From Vanrija pseudolonga (Eukaryota; Basidiomycota; Tremellomycetes; Trichosporonales; Trichosporonaceae), in NCBI RefSeq assembly GCF_020906515.1, contig NC_085850.1:1302001-1366000 (forward strand): a stretch of 64,000 nt of DNA, written 5' to 3'. The notes under the pieces were generated by a model. It ran no database searches. It worked only from the letters and a program-made list of their open reading frames with translations, and had not been told where the DNA came from. The first letter of the stretch is position 1. Each line of letters begins with the position of its first letter. This document shows, one piece after another, positions 35,006 to 45,670 of the stretch. The position numbers were made by a program, and so were the translations under genes.

Positions 35006-35530
35006 CTACAACTTTGCGCTCTTCTTCTTGGCCGCACGCCACGCAATGATGTGCTTGCCGATAACGTACACCAAGCCGCTGTCGGCGTCGGTAAACTCGG
35101 CCTGGACATTCGCCAGCGTGCCGCTGATGCGGTCGATCGTGACCACGATGCGGAGGTTGGCGCCCTGCGGCACGGCATAGTAGTACGTCGTGTCGATGTT
35201 GAGGCTCACCCCGCCCGGGGTCGGCTCGCCCCACCAGTCCGGCGTGGAGAGGTACTCGACAGCCGAGCACGTCAGCTCGTCGGTGAGCCACGCCGCGCAG
35301 CCGCCGTGCATCGTGCCGAAGGGGTTACACCAGTCGGCTGTCACCTTGCCCGCGTAGACTGCCTTCCACGGCGTCGGGACGGTGCGCCCGCCCTTTGCGT
35401 TGATCTCGGGCACCGGGTCGTGCGACACGAAGATGATCTTGTTGGTGATGTTCGCTTTGGAGCCGAACCCGCGCGTCCCGATCGAGCGCTGGAGGAACTC
35501 GTTGTCCGCTGCTGTGGCCTGTTGTGACAT
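35006..35530 (-). CDS. PaaI/ACOT13-like hotdog-fold thioesterase
   Basis: These small enzymes hydrolyse acyl-CoA thioesters. A single exon gives 174 aa. The hotdog signature is NPFGTMHGGCAAWLTDELTC, with the HGG loop and the acidic residue of the following helix (TDE) in place, and beta strands before and after (VTADWCNPF, LNIDTTYYYAVPQGANLRI). The end (SGLVYVIGKHIIAWRAAKKK) fits a typical hotdog finish. The basic C-terminal AKKKSAKL could be a weak C-terminal targeting signal, but its -AKL ending is only loosely PTS1-like. The neighbour on the left is the convergent permease. Substrate unknown. Confidence 0.85.
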   Translation of the reverse strand: MSQQATAADNEFLQRSIGTRGFGSKANITNKIIFVSHDPVPEINAKGGRTVPTPWKAVYAGKVTADWCNPFGTMHGGCAAWLTDELTCSAVEYLSTPDWWGEPTPGGVSLNIDTTYYYAVPQGANLRIVVTIDRISGTLANVQAEFTDADSGLVYVIGKHIIAWRAAKKKSAKL

Positions 35531-35892
35531 TGTGTATGGGGAAAGAGAGGTGAAGACGTGATGCCGATGCCAAGTGCTCGATATTTATGCGGATGCGCGG
35601 GTAGATGTAGCCGGAGTCTCCGGTGGAGGGTGGTGCCGAGGTGGGGCAACCAAGTGGGGACTTCTTCACGTGATGGCGGGGACGTGGAGACGCAAACGCC
35701 ATCTCCATGTTCTCAAGCAGCCCGACGCGCCTCTGTCCTGTGGCGCATGCATGGCTGCGACCTGGGTGACATGCTCGCCTCGACGAGCATGACCAAGCCG
35801 GGCGCCGAGGGAGGATATCCCGCGGATGTGCACGGCGCCAGTGGCATGATACAATGACTTCATCTGCTATCTGTGTCCTCCCAGCCCCGCCG
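35531..35892. other. Intergenic, aldehyde dehydrogenase 3' end to thioesterase promoter
   Basis: 362 nt. A GCTCGATATTTATGCGG stretch (35576-35592) could supply a TATA-like element for the thioesterase on the reverse strand. No gene recognised. Confidence 0.45.
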
Positions 35893-36636
35893 CTACAATT
35901 TTGAGAAGACGCCGGCACACGCCCCCTTGCCGTACTGCACCAGTGTGCTCTTGGTGCGCGTGTAGGCGCGGATGCCCTCGTGGCCATTCTCGACTCCGAT
36001 GCCGCTCATCTTCCACCCGCCGACGGGCATCTCGGCTGGGCTCTCGCCCCAGGTGTTGATCCACGTGATGCCGGCCTCGAGCTGGCGGACAACCTGCGCC
36101 GCGAGGTCGAGGTCGGTAGCCACCACGCCGCCCGCGAGGCCCATCTGCGTGTCGTTTGCGCGGCGTACCAGCTCGGCGAGCCACGCGTCCTTGTCCCCCT
36201 TGGTCGAGTAGGGCAGGATGCACATGACCGGCCCGAAGATCTCCTCGGTGGCGACCTTCATGCTGTCGGTGCAGTCGCTAAACACAACAGGCGGGACCCA
36301 GAACCCGTCGCTTGTCGGCCACTTGGCCTGCGCGTCCGCCCCACCGTCGTACAGCACGCGCGCGCGGTCGACCTCCTTCCCGTGCTGGATGTAGCTGGCG
36401 ACCTTTTGCTGGTGCACCTTGCTGACGACGGGCCCGAAATTTGTCGTCTCGTCCAGCGGCAGGCCCATGCGGATGCCCTCGCGGCACCGCTGCACGATGG
36501 CGGCCTCAACAGCGGGCAGCAGCGTGTCGGGCACGAACACGCGCGTGCCGTTCGTGCACACCTGTCCGCTGGAATAAAAGTTTGCGAGCATCGCGACGTC
36601 GGCCGCCTCGTCCACGTCCGCGTCGGGGAGGATGAC

Positions 36637-36670
<34 letters not shown>

Positions 36671-37428
36671 CTCTTCATTGCGCCCGAGGCGGCCGAGGCG
36701 ACCTTGGAGCCGGTCGACACCTGGCCCGTAAAGCTGACCTTTGCGATGCCTGGGTGCGCGACGAGGGGCACGCCGGCCGCAGGCCCGTCGCCGTAGATGA
36801 CGTTGAAGACGCCCGCAGGAAGCCCGGCCTCGACGTAGATCGCCGCCAGCGTGTTCCCGTGCAAGGGGGTCACCTCGGACGGCTTGTACACCATGCAGTT
36901 GCCGGCGGCGAGGCACGCCGCCGACTTCCACAGCGCAATCTGGATAGGGTAGTTCCACGCGCCGATGCCGCCGCAGACGCCGAGCGGCTCGTGCGTCGTC
37001 GTTATCTCTGCGCCGCCGGGCCCCGCGCGCAGGACGGTCGACTTGCCGTCCAGCCCGCCAGCGGCGACATGGTACGCGTAGTACTCTAGCACGTCGGCGC
37101 CGGTCGCGATGTCGACGGTCGAGGTCTCGCTCCATGACTTGCCGGTGTCGAGGGACTCGGTCTTGGCGAGCGCGTCGTTGCGCTCGCGGAGCAGCGCCGC
37201 CGCCTTGAGGAGCACGCGGGCGCGCGCAGCCGGCGCCGTGCGGGACCACTCTGGGAACGCCTTCTGCGCCGACGCGACGGCCGCGTCGAGCTGCGCAGGC
37301 GTCGTGGTGTACACTGTTGCCAGGGGCTTGGCTGTGCTCGGGTCGATCGACTGGAAGGTCGTCTTGCCCGACGACGAGGGCTGCGGGCGCCCGTCGTAGA
37401 AGGTGTGGATCTCGCTGGCGAATGTCAT
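35893..37428 (-). CDS. Betaine-aldehyde-dehydrogenase-like aldehyde dehydrogenase
   Basis: It should oxidise betaine aldehyde (or a related aminoaldehyde) to the acid with NAD(P)+. A single exon gives 511 aa. Visible ALDH parts: GVCGGIGAWNYPIQIALWKS (residues 150-169), YKPSEVTPLH, FTGQVSTGSKV, the general-base glutamate in MELGGKSP (Glu257), the catalytic cysteine in SGQVCTNGTRVFV (Cys291), and EEIFGPVMCILPY. SGQVCTNGTRVFV is typical of the BADH group. The start at 37428 fits family length; an in-frame ATG at 37515 would add a basic 29-residue stretch, possibly an alternative targeting form. It is divergent from the choline-oxidase-like gene, which supplies its likely substrate. Confidence 0.92.
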
Positions 37429-38332
37429 GGTGTGGTGTATGGGTTTGTTGTTGACCAAGAGTCGGTGACAGAGTCCAAGACATGCATTGACTGACTGCTT
37501 GGAAATCTTTACCATGCATGTTCCGGGAGGTGTGCATCAAACGATACGTCACTGGCCTTCAAGTGGCTTGCATTGGGTGCGGCTGCTGCGCCTGAGGCAG
37601 TTCTCTTGGCCACTCTCTGCTCCTGTGCCCTTTGCCTCCTCTTTGCCTCCTTGCCTTTTGCCTTGCCACTGACGACTACGACACTCCAACCCCTTTCGCT
37701 TACTCCAGTAGCCCTTGTGCCCGCTTGTAGGGTGTAGTCCTCCTACCCCACCCACTCCCACTGTGCTATGCAAACCCCCCAGCCCCACTTGCCGTGGCCC
37801 TTGTACCTCGTCATTCTACTTATCCTATCATATCTACAGCTGCCAGCCGATTCCATGTGACTTGGTACGCACCCCCGTTTCGCGTCATTCCTGGCCCCAT
37901 GACCTGAGCTAGTGGGACAGCTTGCAGCTGTGCCATGCCAGTGCGATCCCAGAGCCGTGGCTAAGGGTAATATGCAGTCCGTCCCACACTCAAACGCCAG
38001 GGTGAGACACTGGCAAGCGCACAGCGATAGTGTGCGAGGCAAGCAAAGCCCCTTGAGTCGCACGCCGACGACGTCACTGACACTCTCTCTCTCTTTGCCC
38101 CCACAGCCCAGCGCAGTAGTGGTGCCTCTCTACTTTTTCTGTGCGACCTACCTCTTGTGCCAAGGTGTGGGCCGAGCCGAGATGCCCGCATGCACAGCAA
38201 GGATCTTGCGGTCAGCCAGCCCCCCCTCCCCCTCCCCCTCCTTTGACACCCCCTCCCGGATCCTTTATAGATAGCACGGACCCAGCTCCCACACTGCAAC
38301 CCCCCACCGTTCCCCACGCACACGACACGACA
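37429..38332. promoter_or_regulatory. Divergent promoter of the choline-to-betaine gene pair
   Basis: 904 nt between the two start codons. It contains a pyrimidine tract (38221-38241) and the TATA-like TTTATAGATA (38264-38273) 60 nt before the oxidase ATG. Co-regulation of the two genes from this region is inferred. Confidence 0.55.
38264..38273 (+). promoter_or_regulatory. TATA-like box of the choline-oxidase-like gene
   Basis: TTTATAGATA lies 60 nt upstream of the ATG at 38333, in otherwise GC-rich sequence. Confidence 0.55.
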
Positions 38333-39973
38333 ATGGACACGCCCACGACGATCCCCGCGTCAGCAACGACAGACTACTACGACTACATTGTCGTCGGTGG
38401 CGGCACTGCTGGCTGTGTGCTCGCGTCGAGGCTGACAACCTACCTCCCCCACCACCGCGTGCTGGTCATTGAGGGCGGGCCGTCCGACTTCAACATTGAC
38501 GAGGTGCTCGACCTGCGCAAGTGGCTCACGCTGCTCGGCGGCGACCTCGACTACGACTACGGTACGACCGAGCAGCCCATGGGTAACAGCCACATCCGGC
38601 ACTCGCGCGCCAAGGTGCTCGGCGGGTGCAGCTCGCACAACACGCTCATCTCGTTCCGCCCGTTCAAGCGTGACATGGACGGCTGGGTCGCAAAGGGCTG
38701 CAAGGGGTGGGACTTTGACACGGTCATGCGCCTCATCGACAAGCTCCGCAACACGGTCCAGGTCGTGCATGAGAACCACCAGAACCAGCTCGTCAAGGAC
38801 TGGGTGAGCTCGTGCTCGTCGGCGCTCGACATCCCCGTCATCAACGACTTCAACAAGACGATCCGCAAAGACGGCAAGCTGCACGAGGGCGTCGGCTTCT
38901 TCTCGGTCTCCTACAACCCCGACGATGGCAAGCGCTCTTCCGCGTCAGTGGCGTACATCCACCCTATTCTGCGCGGCGACGAATCCCGCTCCAACCTCAC
39001 GATCCTCACCGAGGCATGGGTGTCCAAGGTCAATGTCGAGAACGGCGCCGCGACGGGCGTCAACGTGACCCTCAAGAACGGGCAGCGCATCACCGTCAAG
39101 CCTCGGAAGGGAGGCGAGATCATCCTTGCCGCCGGCGCGGTCGACACGCCCCGCCTCATGCTCCACTCGGGTCTGGGACCCCGCGGCCAGCTCCAGTCGC
39201 TCGGCATTCCCGTGGTCGCCGACCTGGCAGGCGTCGGCGAGAACCTGCTCGACCACCCCGAGACCATCATCATGTGGGAGCTCAACAAGCCCGTGCCGCA
39301 GGATCAGACAACGATGGACTCGGACGCGGGCGTCTTCCTGCGCCGCGAGGGCGCAGCCACCGACGTGGACGACGCAGCAGACATCATGATGCACTGCTAC
39401 CAGATCCCCTTCACGCTCAACACTGAGCGCCTGGGCTACCGCACCATCAAGGACCGGTATGCCTTCTGCATGACGCCCAACATCCCGCGCCCGCGATCGC
39501 GCGGACGGCTGTACCTCACCTCTGCGGACCCGTACGTCAAGCCCGCGCTCGACTTCCGCTACTTTACCGACCCGGAGGGGTACGACGCTGCGACGTTCGT
39601 GGCGGGCATCAAGGCCGCGCGCAAGGTAGCCAAGCAGAGCCCGTTCAAGGAGTGGCTCAAGGAGGAGGTGGCCCCCGGCCCGGGCTGCACGACCGACGAG
39701 CAGATCAGCGAGTACGCCCGCCGCGCCGCGCACACGGTGTATCACCCCGCCGGCACGACCAAGATGGGCGACACGGCCCGCGACCCGTACGCTGTCGTCG
39801 ACCCCGAGCTCAAGGTCAAGGGCATCAAGGGCCTGCGTATCGCCGACGCGGGCGTCTTCCCCGACATGGTGTCCATCAACCCCATGCTGACTGTGCTTGC
39901 TGTGGGCGAGAACGCCGCCGAGCTTATTGCGAAGAGCAAGGGATGGAAGGGCGACGCCGCTGCCAGGCTGTAA
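38333..39973 (+). CDS. Choline-oxidase-like GMC flavoprotein
   Basis: Choline oxidase converts choline to betaine aldehyde and on to glycine betaine with oxygen as acceptor. A single exon gives 546 aa, the same as the Arthrobacter enzyme. The FAD-binding start is YDYIVVGGGTAGCVLASRL. AKVLGGCSSHNTLISF holds the histidine (His102) equivalent to the one that carries covalent FAD in choline oxidase; the next active-site Ser is Thr here. DHPE (Glu310), MMHC (His354), YHPAGTTKMG (His471) and INPM (Asn516) match the choline-binding glutamate and catalytic His/His/Asn positions, from memory of that family. RPRSRGRLYLTSADPYVKP and DPELKVKGIKGLRIADAGVF also follow it closely. A related alcohol oxidase function remains possible. 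There is no signal peptide. Confidence 0.88.
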   Translation: MDTPTTIPASATTDYYDYIVVGGGTAGCVLASRLTTYLPHHRVLVIEGGPSDFNIDEVLDLRKWLTLLGGDLDYDYGTTEQPMGNSHIRHSRAKVLGGCSSHNTLISFRPFKRDMDGWVAKGCKGWDFDTVMRLIDKLRNTVQVVHENHQNQLVKDWVSSCSSALDIPVINDFNKTIRKDGKLHEGVGFFSVSYNPDDGKRSSASVAYIHPILRGDESRSNLTILTEAWVSKVNVENGAATGVNVTLKNGQRITVKPRKGGEIILAAGAVDTPRLMLHSGLGPRGQLQSLGIPVVADLAGVGENLLDHPETIIMWELNKPVPQDQTTMDSDAGVFLRREGAATDVDDAADIMMHCYQIPFTLNTERLGYRTIKDRYAFCMTPNIPRPRSRGRLYLTSADPYVKPALDFRYFTDPEGYDAATFVAGIKAARKVAKQSPFKEWLKEEVAPGPGCTTDEQISEYARRAAHTVYHPAGTTKMGDTARDPYAVVDPELKVKGIKGLRIADAGVFPDMVSINPMLTVLAVGENAAELIAKSKGWKGDAAARL

Positions 39974-40660
39974 GCGGCCAGCGAGCGAGCGGCCGAGGAG
40001 CAAAAGAACCGACGGGCTCGACAACGCCCACTGTAACCTAGTAGTAGTATCCAGGCTCGGTCTGCCGATCGGCCGTGTAGCGCGTACCTAGTAGCAGCAG
40101 CAACAACATGATGCGTAGCAATAGTATATGCAATCTTTCATCGTGCGTGCGATGGGGAGGGAAGTGTGGTGCGCTTCGGCGATGTCCTAGGGCCATGACT
40201 CACTCACCACCCCCGGTACCGGTTCCAGCGGCGCCGCGTTGCCCATCATGCATCGTGCTGCGAGTGACGGTGTCGACGGGGAGCGAGGCTCGGGATGCTC
40301 TCTCATTACGCAGCGGCGAAGCGGCGACGCATTCTAGGGACCCGAGCGCGATGGGTGTCGCGACGACGCCGCTAGCTAGCTAGCCAGCCATGTAGCTACC
40401 CCGCACCGAGATTGCATCCAGAAAGGAGGAGGACGTGTTGAGTAGAGCATTAGTTGGAGACCCTGTAGGGGTTGCTGTTTGTATGCACTATGCACATACA
40501 CGGCGAAGAACGGCTCGTGTTGGAGTGATGGGACCCAGGAGGGCCGCCCCGAACCCCCCCCCCCCCCCCGCAGCGCTCCCCAGTCACCGCCTCCACCTCC
40601 ACTTTCTTCAGCCCCCGACTCCTCTCATCTCGTCGTCGCATCCACCCTCTCACCCATTTA
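39974..40660. other. Intergenic, oxidase 3' end to LRR gene promoter
   Basis: 687 nt. Contains a CTAG-rich microsatellite-like stretch (40371-40382) and a 16-nt poly-C run (40554-40569) in the promoter of the next gene. No gene recognised. Confidence 0.5.
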
Positions 40661-42013
40661 ATGCCAAAGCACGCGCTCAGCTTCAAGCACCTAATAGCCA
40701 CCAGTTCAAAGCAGCAGCAGCACCGCCCAGCTCCCGAGCGATCCGTAAACGACCTTTTATCGTCGTCACGCCGTGCCCAGCCGCAGCAGCACGAGGCGCA
40801 GGACGACGCCGCTGGGCGGCAGCTGCCCCCGCATCTGAGGGGACAGCGGGTATGGGCGCCGAGCGCGGTCGACCCCGCGCTGGAGATTGACAGTGGCGCT
40901 GTCCATCCGTGGGTCGGCTTCCTCCTTAACACGCCGTCCAAGCTGACGCCGCAGGGGTGAGCTCTTACGGCGAGCTGAGCAAGCGCATCGAGCAGCCGCG
41001 AGGTCCGTTGCTGGACCAGCACCACCGCCATCATGGCGCCCATCAACGGCCAAGCCAAGCGAAACCGGTCCACCTGCCCCGCCAGATAGGCGCGCGACGA
41101 CGTACGACCTGCTATCGGCGGCTGCGGTGCTCGGCGATAACGCCGCCTCGCCGTGGCCGCTGAAAGGCGCGCCACGCCTCGTCGACTGCTGCGTCGGACT
41201 CGTGCTCAAGCTCTTGCATAGCACCGAAGTGATCGCCGACGAAGACGGCGCAGGGAGAATGACCCTCGGAGACGCCGTTCTCGAGACGACGCGCGAGCTC
41301 GACCTCCGCCTGCGCTATCTCGTCATCCGGCGAGCGGCGCTCCTCCCGCACGGCGATCCGCAGCGGCTTGCGGACCGCCAGATCCGCGGGCTGCTCGAAT
41401 ATGACGCGGGTGCAAGGGCATCAGTGCAGCAGCAGGTCGTCGAGGATGATGACGATTGGGATGCGTTGGGTGACACCGACGCCCTCCCGCACCTCGCGCT
41501 CACCACCCACCCATCCCCGATCCCGCTGCTGCGCGACGTGCCGCGCATGCAAGCGCTGGCACTGACATCCCTCGACCTTGCGTACTGCACCCTCCCGGCC
41601 GACCTGGATCGCCTGGTCGCTGTTCTCCCGTCTGGCCTGAGGACACTCGGCCTGCGCGGGGTGCGCGCGCCGAAGCCTTCAGACGTCACCAACCTCTGGG
41701 TGCACGGTATGAACAGCCTCGGGCGCAAGCTCATCGTGCTGAGGGTGGGTTTGTGATCTTTCTTTCAGGCTGACCGGAGCAGACCCTCGACCTCTCAGAG
41801 TTCCCTGCGACGTCCGCTGCCCTCCTCACACTCCTCAAGGCACTTCTTCAGCCTGTAGGGACCCACCTGCCGTCCCTCCGCGTCCTGGGGCTCGCTGGTG
41901 TTCTTGATCAAGACGAGAGCAACGCAACGAGAATGGTCACAAAGCGCGCCGTGTCAGAGATCCTGAAGAGTGACGGCGAGCGTACACATTGGGTCGAGGT
42001 GTTGTGGGAGTAA
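40661..42013 (+). CDS. Probable leucine-rich-repeat protein, unrecognised
   Basis: Three exons are proposed: 40661-40956, 41090-41744, 41783-42013, giving 393 aa in phase. Exon 1 reads MPKHALSFKHLIA, then SVNDLLSSSRRAQ and LPPHLRGQRVWAPSAVDP, a conserved-looking start. Exon 2 carries YDLLSAAAVLGDNAASPWPL, LRLRYLVIRRAALLPHGDPQ and LRR-like strands (MQALALTSLDLAYCTLPADL, LRTLGLRGVRAP). Exon 3 reads TLDLSEFPATSAALLTLLKA and LRVLGLAGVLDQDESN. The second intron is well supported. The first (133 nt) is long for this genome and its acceptor was chosen by phase, so that junction is uncertain. No known function; a scaffold or adaptor role is only a guess. Confidence 0.68.
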
Positions 42014-43518
42014 TTGGGAGCCGGTGTGGAGCCCAGCCGCCAACTAGGGGCCCTGGCACACACACCCCATCGACCCAAACGGAATAGCATAGACAGTTAG
42101 ATCATTCATTGTACATCATGCAGCCAGCTCATGTGGCCACCTCTTGCGGCCAGCTCGAGCGGCCAGCTCAAGCGAGCGAGGTGCCGAACAGCCATGACGC
42201 CTCATAAACGTGCCATCATCGCGAGGCAGGATGGTGCACAACAGGCACCAGGAGTTGACTCGGGGCTGGAATTGGGCGGCACGCTTGCATTCTAGTTTCC
42301 CCTGGCCCACTCCACCAGACTCACTTTGAGCACGCCAGCAGAGTGTGCCGGCACAAGCAGTCTGCGAGAGCACAAGCATTGCCGGCGCTAGCTGTGGCAC
42401 TAACACCTGCCCAAAGCAGCTTAATGCGGCCCCCCACTTTCTTCGGCGGCGTGTGCTCGGCACGGAGGGCGAAATGGCGAAATATGTGAATGAAGGCTAT
42501 CGGCTACTTACTTTGACCAAACCACACTCTAGTTGCCTGTGGGTGGGTTCCAGGCCGCTTAGACTCACTTGGCGTAATTCCACGACGTCCATGACGGCGC
42601 TGCAAGCATGTCGTCGAAGGATGCATGGAGAAGGATGTGCAGAGCCGACACGGACACGGACACCGACGCCATCGCCGACGCGCCCGGCGCTGTTGTGTAC
42701 ACTCGCGCCACCCACCAGTAAGCCACGCCGAGCCACGTCCCGAGCCGAGTAGCAAGCACTCAATTGAACGCGTCGTGGCGCGTCGTCCCGTCCACAAGGA
42801 CGACTGTCCCATCCTGGGGGTCGGGTATGTATTTTTTGCTTTGCTTACACCACGTAACGTTTATTCAATTTCGGAATCCTTCTTGATGCACTAGCGTGCA
42901 GCTACGGGGGATCCGCGAGGAGGAGGGTGTGCATGGTGTGCTGCATGTTCAGCTTTGACTGCGTCGAGGCACGTCGAGGGTGGGCGAGGCTCCAGAGGGG
43001 GCCTGGAGCTCCAGCACCATCCATCTCCCAACGTCCCAACCCCATACCCCAACCCCCGCTCTCAGAGCCCTGCGCTAACGCACGCTGCCATCAACCTTCA
43101 CGCGCCTCTCGTCACGGCCGATCTCTAATACAGTGGCGTCCCTGTCCGACACACCCTGCCCGGCACCCAACACGGCTGGCGCCGTTCGGCGGACGAGGCC
43201 TGCAGTGTGTATACCGGCGCCGTGCCTTGCAGTGCGGAGATCCCCACTATCTGTAGCTCGGCACCCTTGCGGCGACTACGGTCTCGACTGGGTTAGTGGC
43301 CTGCCTGCCTCGGAAGATTACAGCGCCGGCATCCTTGTGGCGGCAGCAGCAGCAGCGCCAACAAGTCACGGAGGACGCATGCACCCTTCGCGTTCTCTTC
43401 GGTAGCTGTTTGACGCACGCCAAGTCTACATACCCAAGGATGAAGTCCCAGCAAGCCCAACACACATAAGCAGCGCTCTCTCCTGGAGGATCGTCCAACA
43501 TTCCCCACCTCCATCGTC
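42014..43518. other. Gap of 1.5 kb between LRR gene and secreted-protein array
   Basis: No recognisable gene; open frames are short and overlapping. This marks the border between the metabolic region and the array. The leader of the first array gene lies at the right end. CTACATACCC (43427-43436) is a weak TATA candidate. Confidence 0.5.
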
Positions 43519-44049
43519 ATGCTGCCCAACCTCGTTCTCTGCGTGCTCGCTGTTGCCGGCTCGGCCCTCGCCGCTCCAGGCAAGGGCAGCACCAAGGTCG
43601 ACCTTAAGAACGACAACCTGTTCGCGCTGCCACTCACGGCGCTCCACACGCGTGGCTACGTCCCCGAGACGGAGGCCCAGCTCAAGGCGCGCACCGTGGC
43701 CGACAGCATCACCGTCAGCTGCTTCCCCGGCCCCAACTGCTATGGCACCCCCTCCGCGTCCCACACGTACACCAACACGCGCAAGTACAACACCCAGGCC
43801 GTGCTCGCCAACGGCCCGACACAGAGCTTTGGCAGCTGCCGCTTCGACACGACGGGCAACTACCGCGCCTACGTCCAGCTCCAGGGCGCCAGCCCCAAGC
43901 CAGGCCCAAACGGCATCAAGGTCGCCCCCGTGTCCAACATCGGCACGACGCCACCCTCCGGCTCGTACTGCCTCACCCAGAACTCGCTGAGCCAGGACCC
44001 CGCCCGCCGAGGTGCCAGGGTTGTGGTCATCGGCCGTCTTGGCCCTTAG
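43519..44049 (+). CDS. Small secreted protein, array copy 1 (divergent member)
   Basis: A single exon gives 176 aa. A signal peptide (MLPNLVLCVLAVAGSALAAP) is followed by a pro-region ending LKARTVADS, then a domain with the array's cysteine pattern: VSCFPGPNCYG, later GSCRFDTTG, and GSYCLTQ. It lacks the Trp after the FD motif and the C-terminal beta segment differs (ending ARRGARVVVIGRLGP), so it is the most divergent copy. No paralogue lies to its left; the next copies follow at 45.7 and 47.7 kb on the same strand. I do not recognise the family; secretion is predicted from the signal peptide only. Confidence 0.78.
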   Translation: MLPNLVLCVLAVAGSALAAPGKGSTKVDLKNDNLFALPLTALHTRGYVPETEAQLKARTVADSITVSCFPGPNCYGTPSASHTYTNTRKYNTQAVLANGPTQSFGSCRFDTTGNYRAYVQLQGASPKPGPNGIKVAPVSNIGTTPPSGSYCLTQNSLSQDPARRGARVVVIGRLGP

Positions 44050-45140
44050 TCCTTTGACCGTCTTCGTATTAGATGCGTCTAGCTGCGGCTGGCTGTGGAC
44101 ACTTTTTCTGAACATTGATGTAGGCTTTACAAAATGAATCGATTCGAAGACTGTTGCCGAGTTGAACCAGTGTGAATCAAATGGCACAGTGTGAATGCCG
44201 GTCGATGTCGTGTTCATCGGCAACCAGTTGACGCCTCGGCAAGCACCACACCCCTGCACTGAGCTCTGAGAGGGGGGGGTCGAAAAACGCAGCACCTGGA
44301 GGCTAGAGCATTGCCGGCTCCCAGCACTGCCCAGCCAAGCAAGCACAGCCAACACAGTCGCGCACGGCCTGCATTGAGAGTATCAAACCCCTTGTCGAAG
44401 TACGTGCGAGACGGCCGCCATTCTCGCTCGCCCCGCCACACTTACACGGCGACGCGACCATTCACCTAACTCGACGAACCCGTTCCACAACTGCGCTTTC
44501 CAAACGCGACCCAGCCCACCCCTAGCGTCAGACTACGGCCCGTCATCCCCAGCAACGTCTGCAAGTGAAGGGGTTAGGCACAACCAAGTATGCCTCGCGT
44601 CTCCACACCACACCGGTAACGAGGTGCCAACATGCTTGAAACACCCTTAATGGAGCCCCCTGGGCGGGTTCCTCGGCGAACAGCAACCAAGTCGATGACG
44701 ACCGGCGGTGCCTCGGCGTCGGGCGGCGTCACCAAAAGGGCGGTCGTCACGACCACCCGCGTGCGACGCGCCGAGACTGCATCATCCGTCGCCGTCGATT
44801 GCCAATGCCCTCGGCGTCAACAGCGTCGCACAGCGCCGGAGTTGCTACAAGCCCGGAGCACCGGCATTGACTCGGTGCTCCGTACTCGCCGTGACCCGGC
44901 TCGTCGCCCTGCTCGTCCACAACCAACACTCCGTAAACCGCCACACGACGCCCGATGCGTTCCTACAAACAAACCCAGGCTCGTCGTCAATGCTTGTTGT
45001 GCTTGTTTCACTTTGGCACCGCGGTCGCCGATTGGCTTTGACGCCGGCCGAGGTCACACGGCGCGATCACGACGCGCCTGCTCATCCCCAATGATCGTCG
45101 CGACGCACTCGCCGACGCCAGCCGACACCGATGGCGACAC

Positions 45141-45260
45141 GTCTCCCCCTCCGTTTGAGGGGCCGTCACGATGTGAACGGCACCGATCACCGCCGCCCGT
45201 CGACGACGGTCTGGACTGCGCCGCAACCTGTAACTTCTTGGTGTTGTCGACAGTCGCGTC
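45141..45260 (+). promoter_or_regulatory. Promoter module 1 with palindrome CCCCTC-N5-GAGGGG
   Basis: The inverted repeat CCCCTCCGTTTGAGGGG lies at 45146-45162, followed by CGACGACGGTCTGGACTG (45201-45218) and TAACTTCTTGG. The same order recurs three more times upstream of array copies 2 and 3. Confidence 0.7.
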
Positions 45261-45365
45261 GGGAGTCTTGTTACCGTGAACGCGAGATTGACGACGCTAC
45301 ATACAGGCACCTTCGAAGACACAACGACGCCTCATGCACACGTTGTAGAGTGTACGTACGGCGTT

Positions 45366-45470
45366 GATGTCGACGTGTCTACCCCTGTGTTCGACGACGG
45401 TCTGGACTGGTCTACTGCAACTTCTTGGGGATGTTGACAAATGGCGTCGCGCGTATCATTGCCGTGGAGG
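45366..45470 (+). promoter_or_regulatory. Promoter module 2 (palindrome degenerate)
   Basis: Second module before copy 2: a decayed CCCCTGTGTTCGA, then CGACGACGGTCTGGACTGG at 45392-45410, CAACTTCTTGGGGATGTTGA and GGCGTCGCGCG. Confidence 0.65.
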
Positions 45471-45518
45471 TGAGCTTCACGGCGCGACGGACACCCACTT
45501 GGAACACACCGAATCGTC

Positions 45519-45526
45519 TATATAAG
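45519..45526 (+). promoter_or_regulatory. TATA box of array copy 2
   Basis: TATATAAG, 152 nt upstream of the ATG at 45671; identical in sequence and context to the box of copy 3. Confidence 0.8.
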
Positions 45527-45670
45527 ACGGGTTGAAGGTCGCCTTCTCAGACTTCATTCTCAACTCATTCAACTTCCCAACTCTCGACAGGAGCTGTTCA
45601 AGTGCCACCTCCGCTTCCTACTCAAGTCACATTCGCGTCACACAACACACAAGTGTATCTTCCACGCACC

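Larger units (their letters stand above)
44050..45670. other. Upstream region of array copy 2 with duplicated promoter modules
   Basis: 1.6 kb without a credible gene. From about 44,690 rightwards it is similar to the sequence at about 46,640-47,658 upstream of copy 3. It holds two promoter modules and a TATA box, listed separately. Confidence 0.6.

Noticed and set aside
37429-37515. Longer start of the aldehyde dehydrogenase
   Set aside because: The extra 29 residues lack family similarity; the start at 37428 gives the usual length. A targeting variant is possible but unsupported.
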